Source of the DNA: Bacteroidales bacterium
Lineage (GTDB): Bacteria; Bacteroidota; Bacteroidia; Bacteroidales; F082
Assembly: GCA_024762735.1 (NCBI GenBank)
Contig: JANTGU010000193.1
Location: 1 to 5,105 of the forward strand
Length of the DNA: 5,105 nucleotides
Direction: 5' to 3'
This document shows positions 1 through 5,105 of this stretch, piece after piece. Position numbers and translations under genes: made by a program. Within the stretch, counting starts at the first letter, position 1; every line of letters starts with the position of its first letter. Below the pieces are notes generated by a model. It was not told the DNA's origin. It made no database searches and was given only the letters and a program-made list of their open reading frames with translations.

Positions 1-23
1 AAAGCAAAAAAATCATCAATAAA

Positions 24-54
24 TTTGGTAGTTAGTGAATATTAACTAACTTTG
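24..54 (+). promoter_or_regulatory. Bacteroidota-type promoter of the tetR gene
   Basis: TTTG at 24-27 and TAACTTTG at 47-54 are separated by 19 bases. This matches the primary sigma factor consensus of Bacteroidota, a -33 TTTG and a -7 TAnnTTTG. Transcription would begin around position 60, leaving a leader of roughly 20-25 bases before the ATG at 84. The palindromic operator at 31-50 fills the space between the two elements and overlaps the -7 box, so bound repressor would directly block RNA polymerase. The element match is seen; promoter activity is inferred. Confidence 0.7.
31..50. promoter_or_regulatory. Operator copy 1, probable TetR binding site (autoregulation)
   Basis: GTTAGTGAATATTAACTAAC is a 20-bp inverted repeat in which 9 of the 10 base pairs of the dyad are symmetric. 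A copy with 19 of 20 identical bases lies at 725-744, directly before the transporter gene. TetR-family dimers typically bind palindromes of this size between the promoter elements of their own gene. A palindrome occurring exactly twice, before the regulator and before its neighbour, is the usual signature of a local TetR regulon. The assignment to this TetR protein is inferred from position and repetition. Confidence 0.8.
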
Positions 55-83
55 CCGCGGATTTAATCAAGAAAACCGCCCGT

Positions 84-662
84 ATGCAAACAGAAAGACA
101 AACACAAATCATGGAATCGGCGCTGGAATTAATTGCTGAAAAAGGTATCCAGGGACTGACTATCAAAAATCTTGCAAAAAAAATTGGGGTGTCCGAACCG
201 GCTATCTATCGCCATTATGAAAATAAAAGTGCCATATTAATTGCCATACTCAATAATTTTAAAGAGATGTCATCGATGATGGCGGGCATGATTCCCTCTA
301 TGGAAGGCACTGCTTTTGACAAAATCGGTTTTATGTTCTCAAAAGTGGTTGACCTGTTTATGGAATCACCTTCTTATATATCGGTTATTTTTTCGGAGGA
401 GGTATTTAAAAACGATAAGGTATTAAAAAATAAAATTGTAGAGGTATTAAAACAAAACGAGCTGACTGTTGAGGAAATCATAAGAGCTGGACAGCAACAA
501 GGTGATGTAAGAGGCGATGCCGACAGCAGATATCTTGCCCTTATTGTCATGGGATCGTTACGGTTTTTGGTAAAACAATGGGATATCATGAACTCGGACA
601 ACAACTTGCTAAAGGAAAAAGACGACCTGCTTAACAGCCTGAAATTGTTGATAAGCAAATAA
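84..662 (+). CDS. TetR/AcrR family transcriptional repressor
   Basis: This 192-residue protein has the usual size and layout of the TetR family. Residues 1-50 form the DNA-binding domain. The helix-turn-helix covers about residues 26-46 (IKNLAKKIGVSEPAIYRHY), and the family's recognition-helix signature (GVSEPAIYRHYENK) is well kept. Residues 51-192 form the helical ligand-binding and dimerisation domain, which is variable in the family and gives no clear ligand. The ATG at 84 was chosen because it supplies the complete first helix and lies just downstream of a good promoter. The next in-frame ATG, residue 10, would remove part of that helix. The gene is followed by a strong terminator. Matching palindromes stand before it and before the RND transporter gene, so it probably represses itself and the transport genes until an inducer binds. 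The family call is firm; targets and ligand are inferred. Confidence 0.93.
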   Translation: MQTERQTQIMESALELIAEKGIQGLTIKNLAKKIGVSEPAIYRHYENKSAILIAILNNFKEMSSMMAGMIPSMEGTAFDKIGFMFSKVVDLFMESPSYISVIFSEEVFKNDKVLKNKIVEVLKQNELTVEEIIRAGQQQGDVRGDADSRYLALIVMGSLRFLVKQWDIMNSDNNLLKEKDDLLNSLKLLISK

Positions 663-671
663 AAACAGCCA

Positions 672-713
672 TAAACTTTACAGCGGCTTTTAAACCGTTG
701 TGAAGTTTTTTTT
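672..713 (+). terminator. Intrinsic terminator after tetR
   Basis: Bases 672-685 pair with 694-707 to give a 14-bp stem that includes two G-U wobbles and encloses an 8-base loop (CTTTTAAA). A run of nine T residues follows at 705-713, partly inside the stem base. The stem starts 9 bases after the tetR stop codon. This is the best terminator in the window, and it implies that the transporter gene needs its own promoter or depends on read-through. Confidence 0.85.
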
Positions 714-729
714 AGACAAATTAAGTTAG
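698..729 (+). promoter_or_regulatory. Possible promoter of the transporter operon
   Basis: TAAGTTAG at 722-729 matches five of the six fixed positions of the Bacteroidota -7 box TAnnTTTG. A weak -33 candidate, TGTG at 698-701, stands 20 bases upstream. Transcription would begin around 735-738, leaving a very short leader before the ATG at 751. The -7 box would overlap the left half of the operator at 725-744. The -33 element lies inside the tetR terminator stem, which is unusual and lowers confidence. Confidence 0.35.
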
Positions 730-744
730 TGAATATTAATTAAC
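725..744. promoter_or_regulatory. Operator copy 2, before the RND transporter gene
   Basis: GTTAGTGAATATTAATTAAC differs from the copy at 31-50 by one base (C to T at the sixteenth position) and keeps most of its dyad symmetry. It lies between the tetR terminator and the transporter start codon, ending 6 bases before the ATG. It would let the TetR protein control the transporter genes. Because it is so near the start codon, it could act by covering the -7 box and start site, or as a roadblock to read-through from tetR. Binding is inferred. Confidence 0.8.
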
Positions 745-750
745 ATAAAA

Positions 751-3054
751 ATGGAAAAATTACTTAACGCTTTATTAAAAAGCCCCTGGATTGTATTTGC
801 ACTTACAATCATTACCTCTGTACTGTTGTTTATCCCCATGAAGGAAAACTCGCGTATGGAAACCAACCTGGACAAGTACATGCCACAGGATCATCCGGCT
901 TTTATTTACAGCGACAAAGCCGAAAGCTGGTTCGATATAAAAGACGGGATCATCATCGCTTTGGAAAACAAAAAGGGAGTTTTCAATACAGCCACGCTCG
1001 ACACGCTGAAAAAGCTGACCAAACGATTTCAAGAATTTCCTGAAATCGATAAAAGCGATGTTACCTCTTTATATACTGCCGATAACATCGTGGGCACCGA
1101 AGATGGCATGGATGTAAAATCCTTTTATAAAAGAGTGCCCAAATCGCCCGAAAAACTGGAACAGTTAAAAAAGAAAGTAGAAAGCAACGAAATGGTCTTT
1201 GGCCGGTTGGTTTCTGACGATGAAACGGTAACGGTGATCATTGCCGAAATAGGCAAGGATGTATTTACGCAGGACTTTTACAACAGAATTTTAAAGGTTG
1301 CCAGGGCTTCCGAAACCAACGACATTAAAATCTATGTGGCCGGCCGTCCCATCGTGGAAGGAACCATGGCTCTGTTGGGACCCAAGGATATGAAAACCAT
1401 GGTGCCCATCGTGTTGCTGGTGATATTTATCGTGCTTTTTATCACGCTCCGAAGTTTTAAAGGAACCCTGATAACCCTTGGCGTGGTATTCTTTTCAACC
1501 ATTTGGGCTTTCGGGTTGATGGCGATGGTAAATATTCCCATTTACGCGGTTTCTACCATGATACCGGTCATGCTCATTGCCATTGGGGTGGCAGACGGAA
1601 TACACCTTTACAGCCACTTGCACACTTATGTCGATCACCATCCCAACGCCAGCAAGCGCGAGGCGGTTAGTGATATGATTCATGAAATGTGGAAGCCGGT
1701 GGTGATGACTTCGGTCACGACGGCTGTCGGGTTTATTTCGCTACTTACTTCGCAGGTTTACCCCGTTAAATACTTTGGGATTTTTACTGCTTTCGGGGTA
1801 ATGATGGCCATGGTGTTTTCATTGGTATTCATACCGGCAGGCATTATGATTTTCGGATTGCCTAAAGCACGCCCGGTTAATCAAACCGAAGATAAAGAGG
1901 GCCATTCACATTCCAAAATTGCCAACAACTTTGCAGCCTGGGTTATTAAAAACAAATATGTATCGTTAATAGGTACTGCAGTCATTGTGGTTCTTTCCAT
2001 AATAGGCATGCAGGAAATATGGATTAACTCAAGTTTTTTGGACAAGTTTGAAAAGGATAGCGATATTGTTCAAACCGACAAATTTATCAATGATCATTTT
2101 GGAGGAACCAGCACTTTAAACCTCATTCTTGATGCCAAGGGTAAAAAGGATACCTTTAAAAGTCCCGAAGTGCTTAAACTGGTGGACAAGATGCAAAAAG
2201 ATGTGGACGGGCAATTACAGGTTGTGGGCAATACCTTTTCCCTGGCCGATTACATCGACCGGATGAACAAGGTAATGAATGCTGATAAAGAAGCATACAA
2301 CAAAATTCCTGACAGTCAGGATTTGATAGCGCAATACCTGTTGCTGTACGAAATGTCGGGCGACCCTGAAAACCTGAACAAAGTAGTTGATTACAACTAC
2401 GACAAACTCAATGTGGTATTTCAGCTGAAGAGTGACAATTCAAAAGCCATTAACTCGGCGTTGGATGTGATTCGCACTTATGAGGATGACTTCAAAAAAC
2501 TCGGCATTTCGATGAATTATGCCGGCAGCGGTTATAAAGGACTGGTATTTACCGACCTGATACTGGAAGGACAAATCAAAAGCATGATTTTGTCGCTGAT
2601 TATCATTATTGTACTTCTTTCCCTGATGTTCAGAAACGTGTTGATAGGATTAATCGGATCCGTTCCGATTATCATTACAGCCCTTATCAGCTTTGGTATC
2701 ATGGGTTTTTTAGGCATCCCGTTAAATACCACTACCGCGCTGCTTTCCAGTATTGCCATTGGTATTGGTATTGATTATGCCGTTCACTTTTTAGAGCAGT
2801 ATCGAAACAACGCGGCAACTACTGATAACAAGATGGTGGCAGCACAAAAAACCATGGCTCACTCGGGTAAAGCCATTATTTACAACGCCATCGTGGTTAT
2901 TGCCGGATTTTTAGTACTGCTCTTCTCGGTATTTCCGCCTAACCGCGAGCTGGGTGCCTTGGTATCGCTGAATATGTTTACCAGTTTTGTGGGTACCCTC
3001 ACCATTATGCTGGTGCTGCTTTTTGTGTCGAATATATATTTTAAAAAGAAATAA
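751..3054 (+). CDS. RND superfamily transporter (MMPL / HpnN-like), inner membrane
   Basis: This 767-residue protein shows the duplicated RND layout with about twelve membrane segments. Half one has TM1 at about residues 12-30, a periplasmic domain at about 31-215, and TM2-TM6 at about 217-234, 239-260, 263-285, 316-335 and 341-369. A hydrophilic cytoplasmic linker with GHSHS (384-388) spans about 371-398. Half two has TM7 at about 402-420, a periplasmic domain to about 610, then TM8-TM12 to 763. TM4 carries GVADGIH (Asp282) and TM10 carries GIGIDYAVH (Asp675). These sit where MMPL-type pumps keep their proton-relay acidic residues. The length is far below the roughly 1,000-1,050 residues of AcrB-type drug pumps and no adaptor gene is nearby, so a lipid or hydrophobe carrier driven by the proton gradient is more likely. 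The ATG at 751 directly supplies the basic N-terminus and TM1. The LolA-like gene follows after 6 bases, surely in the same operon. The substrate is unknown. Confidence 0.93.
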   Translation: MEKLLNALLKSPWIVFALTIITSVLLFIPMKENSRMETNLDKYMPQDHPAFIYSDKAESWFDIKDGIIIALENKKGVFNTATLDTLKKLTKRFQEFPEIDKSDVTSLYTADNIVGTEDGMDVKSFYKRVPKSPEKLEQLKKKVESNEMVFGRLVSDDETVTVIIAEIGKDVFTQDFYNRILKVARASETNDIKIYVAGRPIVEGTMALLGPKDMKTMVPIVLLVIFIVLFITLRSFKGTLITLGVVFFSTIWAFGLMAMVNIPIYAVSTMIPVMLIAIGVADGIHLYSHLHTYVDHHPNASKREAVSDMIHEMWKPVVMTSVTTAVGFISLLTSQVYPVKYFGIFTAFGVMMAMVFSLVFIPAGIMIFGLPKARPVNQTEDKEGHSHSKIANNFAAWVIKNKYVSLIGTAVIVVLSIIGMQEIWINSSFLDKFEKDSDIVQTDKFINDHFGGTSTLNLILDAKGKKDTFKSPEVLKLVDKMQKDVDGQLQVVGNTFSLADYIDRMNKVMNADKEAYNKIPDSQDLIAQYLLLYEMSGDPENLNKVVDYNYDKLNVVFQLKSDNSKAINSALDVIRTYEDDFKKLGISMNYAGSGYKGLVFTDLILEGQIKSMILSLIIIIVLLSLMFRNVLIGLIGSVPIIITALISFGIMGFLGIPLNTTTALLSSIAIGIGIDYAVHFLEQYRNNAATTDNKMVAAQKTMAHSGKAIIYNAIVVIAGFLVLLFSVFPPNRELGALVSLNMFTSFVGTLTIMLVLLFVSNIYFKKK

Positions 3055-3060
3055 TTAAAA

Positions 3061-3846
3061 ATGAAAAAAATGAAAATTACCACCACATTAATCCTGTTCT
3101 TTCTTGCAGGGATAGCAAGTCAGGTAACAGCACAGCAACTCACCGGAAGAGAAATTATCGATAAAGTGTATAACCGTCCTGCCGGCGATGACCAAACTTC
3201 CGATTTGACCATGACCCTCATCAATAAAAGTGGCGATGAGCGGGTTAGAAAAATCAAACAGTTTACCAAAGATTTTGGAGATGTTGAAAAAAGCATCATG
3301 TTTTTTACCGCGCCTGCCGATGTAAAAAATACCTCTTTCATGAACTGGACCTACGACGATGATTCAAAAAGCGATGACCAGTGGATTTATCTGCCGGCGC
3401 TTAAAAAGATAAAAAGAATCTCCAGCGATAGCAAAAGCGACTACTTTATGGGCTCCGACTTTACTTACGATGACCTCGGCGACCGTAAATTGGATGACGA
3501 CACCCACAAACTACTTCGTGGCGAAACCATCGACGGAGTTGATTATTATGTAGTTGAAAGCATTCCAAAAAACGAAGATTACATGTACAGCAAAACCATT
3601 ACCTGGATTCGCAAAGACAATTTCATCGGTTTAAAAAAGGAGTTTTATGATGAAGATGGTGAGTTGCTGAAGATGCTTAAAATTAAGAAGTTTGAAAAAA
3701 TTTCAGGCATTTGGATTATTACGTATAGCGAAATGGAGAATGTTCAAAAAAACCATCGCACCAGCATGAAACTGGATAACATTAAAATCAACACAGGTAT
3801 TCCCTCTTCAAAATTCACCGAGCGGATGATGATGCGGGGAATTTAG
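3061..3846 (+). CDS. Periplasmic LolA-like protein (outer membrane lipoprotein-sorting protein family)
   Basis: This 261-residue protein starts with a Sec signal peptide: basic start (MKKMK), hydrophobic core at about residues 7-19, and probable cleavage after Ala24 (VTAQQ). It contains no cysteine at all, so it cannot be a lipoprotein and should be soluble in the periplasm. The mature part carries hallmarks of the LolA-like 'outer membrane lipoprotein-sorting protein' family (recalled as Pfam LolA_like, PF17131). These are the block QWIYLPALKKIKRISS (107-122) and the block DYFMGSDFTYDDL (127-139), followed by alternating beta strands. LolA-fold proteins bind acyl chains or other hydrophobes in a half-open beta barrel. 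The gene begins 6 bases after the RND gene, a pairing that recurs in many bacteria, so it probably takes cargo from or gives it to that pump. It is unlikely to be the housekeeping LolA, which is not normally coupled to an RND gene. Met4 is an alternative start. Cargo is unknown. Confidence 0.88.
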   Translation: MKKMKITTTLILFFLAGIASQVTAQQLTGREIIDKVYNRPAGDDQTSDLTMTLINKSGDERVRKIKQFTKDFGDVEKSIMFFTAPADVKNTSFMNWTYDDDSKSDDQWIYLPALKKIKRISSDSKSDYFMGSDFTYDDLGDRKLDDDTHKLLRGETIDGVDYYVVESIPKNEDYMYSKTITWIRKDNFIGLKKEFYDEDGELLKMLKIKKFEKISGIWIITYSEMENVQKNHRTSMKLDNIKINTGIPSSKFTERMMMRGI

Positions 3847-3878
3847 CACGGTTGGTTTAAAAAAAGGAAAATAATCAA

Positions 3879-3944
3879 ATGAATTACCCGGAATTGCTAT
3901 TAAACGTACAAGAAGATGATATGCACATTCACCCTGTGAAATAG
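3879..3944 (+). CDS. Possible 21-residue micro-ORF
   Basis: An ATG at 3879 opens a frame of 21 codons (MNYPELLLNVQEDDMHIHPVK) ending in TAG at 3942-3944. The purine stretch AAAAAAAGGAAAA, ending 7 bases before the ATG, could serve as a ribosome binding site, and is better than those of the large genes here. The stop codon lies at the edge of the stem-loop at 3933-3959. The peptide has no signal sequence or recognisable family. A frame this short arises easily by chance, so the call is tentative. It could also be a decayed gene tail or a leader. Confidence 0.15.
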   Translation: MNYPELLLNVQEDDMHIHPVK

Positions 3945-3959
3945 TAAAAATTTCACAGG
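3933..3959. repeat. Perfect 10-bp inverted repeat
   Basis: CCTGTGAAAT (3933-3942) pairs without mismatch with ATTTCACAGG (3950-3959) around a 7-base loop, AGTAAAA. No T run follows on either strand, so it is not a standard intrinsic terminator. It could be an mRNA-stabilising hairpin protecting the transcript of the RND and LolA-like genes, or a binding site for a dimeric regulator. Confidence 0.6.
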
Positions 3960-3977
3960 ACAGGGGGGATGATTATC

Positions 3978-4000
3978 CGACCCTGTAAGGGTCGAATTTT
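3978..4000 (+). terminator. Short stem-loop with T-rich tail, possible weak terminator
   Basis: CGACCCT (3978-3984) pairs perfectly with AGGGTCG (3988-3994) around a 3-base loop, GTA. The stem is followed by AATTTTATT. The GC-rich stem and short T tract resemble a weak intrinsic terminator for the RND and LolA-like transcript. From memory, the GACCCTGTAAGGGTC motif recurs between genes in Bacteroidota genomes, so it may equally be one module of a dispersed repeat. Confidence 0.35.
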
Positions 4001-4001
4001 A

Positions 4002-4042
4002 TTAGCCCCGTCCCGATAGCTATCGGGATTAACCCGGGGTAA
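4002..4042. repeat. Nested GC-rich palindrome, probable dispersed REP-like element
   Basis: The core TCCCGATAGCTATCGGGA (4011-4028) is a perfect 18-bp palindrome. It is enclosed by outer arms: TTA plus CCCCG on the left (4002-4010, with G4005 bulged) pairs with CGGGGTAA on the right (4035-4042). Six bases, TTAACC, stay unpaired between the core and the right arm. This nested form is typical of REP-like or small non-autonomous mobile repeats. I recall similar CCCGATAGCTATCGGG cores in Bacteroidota intergenic regions. No transposase is present in the window. Confidence 0.6.
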
Positions 4043-4058
4043 ACAAATAGGTAGAATC

Positions 4059-4108
4059 TGTTTTGGCGTGATTTTTTTCGCGTAGCAAGAAAAAATCGTG
4101 ACAAAACA
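4059..4108. repeat. Long imperfect hairpin upstream of the barrel gene
   Basis: Bases 4059-4077 (TGTTTTGGCGTGATTTTTT) pair with 4090-4108 over 18 of 19 positions, two of them G-U wobbles, around a 12-base loop (4078-4089). The only mismatch is G4066 against A4101. The A6 and T7 tracts within the arms mean it could also resemble a terminator read from either side. It ends 29 bases before the ATG at 4138, so if transcribed it would sit in the leader of that gene. It may be part of the same repeat element as the palindromes just upstream. Confidence 0.55.
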
Positions 4109-4137
4109 TAAAAAATGCAATACAAAATTAAAAACAA

Positions 4138-5105
4138 ATGAAACAGAGAATTCTTATCATAGCAGGATTGCTTTTTATCGGAAGCTTTGTCAACGCGCAA
4201 TCAAACATTGGCCTCAACGGGTTTGTCCGTAACTACACCGGGGTACAATACAACAACGGTGATTTCAATATGTTGCAAAACACCCTGAACCTTGACTTTA
4301 ATCTGATGGGGGATAAAATGGCACTGAAAGCCAACCCCATGCTCTATTTATACGGCATCGACAGCGTTGATTTCAGGATGCGTGAAATATACCTCGACCT
4401 CTATTTTAACAGCTTTGACCTCAGGGTTGGAAAACAGCAAGTCGTGTGGGGAAAAGCCGATGGGGTTTTTATAACCGATATTGTATCACCCTTGAACCTA
4501 ACGGAGTTTTTGCTTCCTGATTTTGATGAAATCAGGGTGGGCGTGTATGCTGCCAAGTTCGATTTTTATCTCGGCAACAGCAGCACCATCGAAGCCATTT
4601 GGAAACCCATTTATGCCGGAAACGAGTTTCCCGGTCCGGGTTCAATATGGTATAAACCTCCGGAATTTCCAGCCCCACCAACTTTTGACCACTCCAAAGA
4701 AAAAATTAACCCTTCGCTGGAAAACAGCGAGGCTTATCTGAAATATTCCTTTACTTCATCCGCCATCGATTTTGACCTGATGGGAGCCTATACCTGGGAT
4801 CAAACCCCGAGCATGTTTGTTGAAAAGCAGTTAGGAATGGATACGGTAACCCACAAACCCATCTTGACAGGATTGCTCATTACTCCCGAACATCACCGCC
4901 TTTATGTAGCCGGAGGTTCATTTACATCAACCATAAAAAGCTTTGTCATCAGGGGTGAAGCCGCCTATTACGACGGTAAATATTTCCAAACCACCGACCC
5001 GGCAGCCGAGGGTGCCCTGGTTCAAAAAAATTATCTACACTACGTGGTGGGGCTTGATTATGGTATCGGTCACCTAAAACTTAGCACCCAGTTTATTCAA
5101 AAATA
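4138..5105 (+). CDS. DUF1302-like outer-membrane beta-barrel protein (3' end outside the window)
   Basis: The frame is open from the ATG at 4138 to the window edge, giving 322 complete codons plus two bases with no stop. A signal peptide covers residues 1-20 (MKQRILIIAGLLFIGSFVNA, then Gln21). The mature part consists of alternating amphipathic strands typical of outer-membrane barrels. The clearest family mark is at about residues 84-124, including LRVGKQQVVWGKADGV and then ITDIVSPLNLTEF. This matches the DUF1302 pattern of a strand with (L)R.G(R/K)Q.VVWG followed by (T)D...P.(D/N)L.EF. GEAAYYDGKYF (273-283) and HYVVGLDYGIG (301-311) also fit the later barrel strands. DUF1302 barrels neighbour RND/MMPL pumps and LolA-like DUF1329 proteins in Proteobacteria, so this is probably the outer-membrane arm of the same system. 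The ATG was chosen because it alone gives an intact signal peptide. The missing end prevents a length comparison. Confidence 0.85.
   Translation, partial: MKQRILIIAGLLFIGSFVNAQSNIGLNGFVRNYTGVQYNNGDFNMLQNTLNLDFNLMGDKMALKANPMLYLYGIDSVDFRMREIYLDLYFNSFDLRVGKQQVVWGKADGVFITDIVSPLNLTEFLLPDFDEIRVGVYAAKFDFYLGNSSTIEAIWKPIYAGNEFPGPGSIWYKPPEFPAPPTFDHSKEKINPSLENSEAYLKYSFTSSAIDFDLMGAYTWDQTPSMFVEKQLGMDTVTHKPILTGLLITPEHHRLYVAGGSFTSTIKSFVIRGEAAYYDGKYFQTTDPAAEGALVQKNYLHYVVGLDYGIGHLKLSTQFIQK

Larger units (their letters stand above)
3847..4137. other. 291-bp intergenic region rich in inverted repeats
   Basis: No convincing full-length gene lies here. The region holds a possible 21-codon micro-ORF (3879-3944) and four inverted repeats in series at 3933-3959, 3978-3994, 4002-4042 and 4059-4108, followed by a very A-rich stretch to the start codon at 4138. 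It splits what would otherwise be a compact transporter operon. I found no clear TTTG...TAnnTTTG promoter in front of the barrel gene. That gene therefore either depends on read-through or uses a promoter I cannot recognise. Confidence 0.75.

Noticed and set aside
374..658. Minus-strand frame of 94 codons opposite tetR
   Set aside because: It is the antisense shadow of a well-supported TetR gene, and its translation shows no family features.
751..3054. AcrB-type multidrug pump as identity of the transporter
   Set aside because: At 767 residues it is too short, and there is no HlyD-type adaptor or TolC gene beside it; the periplasmic domains and motifs fit MMPL-type RND proteins better.
3061..3846. 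Housekeeping LolA lipoprotein chaperone
   Set aside because: The WIYLPALKK and FMGSDFTYDDL blocks belong to the LolA-like family linked to RND pumps, and the operon context is a pump, not general lipoprotein transport.
3933..4108. CRISPR array
   Set aside because: The inverted repeats differ from one another in sequence and size, and there are no regularly spaced direct repeats.
4115..4141. Eight-codon frame whose TGA overlaps the barrel ATG as ATGA
   Set aside because: ATGA overlaps can indicate translational coupling, but a frame of eight codons in A-rich sequence is most simply chance.
3973..4200. Minus-strand frame of 75 codons across the intergenic region and the start of the barrel gene
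   Set aside because: It runs over the inverted repeats and the signal peptide of the barrel gene and looks like a translated repeat, not a protein. It has no credible start context.
4523..4741. Plus-strand frame of 72 codons
   Set aside because: It lies wholly inside the barrel gene in another frame; the barrel frame carries the signal peptide and DUF1302-like motifs.

Overview
The window looks like a chromosomal segment from a member of the Bacteroidota. The tetR promoter fits the Bacteroidota pattern TTTG-N19-TAnnTTTG. None of the start codons has a strong Shine-Dalgarno sequence; the upstream stretches are A/T-rich instead. The closing intergenic region carries GC-rich palindromes of a kind that, from memory, are scattered through Bacteroidota genomes. 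Genus cannot be fixed from the sequence alone.

Layout, all on the + strand. Bases 1-83 hold a promoter overlapped by a 20-bp palindrome. Bases 84-662 encode a TetR/AcrR-type repressor, followed by a strong intrinsic terminator (672-713). A second, nearly identical copy of the palindrome (725-744) ends 6 bases before the next start codon. Bases 751-3054 encode an RND/MMPL-type inner-membrane transporter (767 aa). After a 6-base gap, 3061-3846 encodes a secreted periplasmic LolA-like protein ('outer membrane lipoprotein-sorting protein' family, 261 aa). Bases 3847-4137 (291 bp) hold no convincing gene, but contain four separate inverted repeats and one possible 21-codon micro-ORF. From 4138 to the window edge lies the 5' part (322 codons) of a secreted DUF1302-like outer-membrane beta-barrel protein. 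Its reading frame is still open at 5105.

How the parts may work together (inference): an inner-membrane RND pump, a LolA-fold periplasmic carrier and an outer-membrane barrel would form an envelope-spanning route for a hydrophobic or lipid-like cargo. This parallels the DUF1302/DUF1329/MMPL gene sets of Proteobacteria. The TetR protein probably represses both its own gene and the transporter genes through the two matching operators, and is released by a small ligand, possibly the cargo itself. The cargo and the transport direction cannot be read from the sequence.
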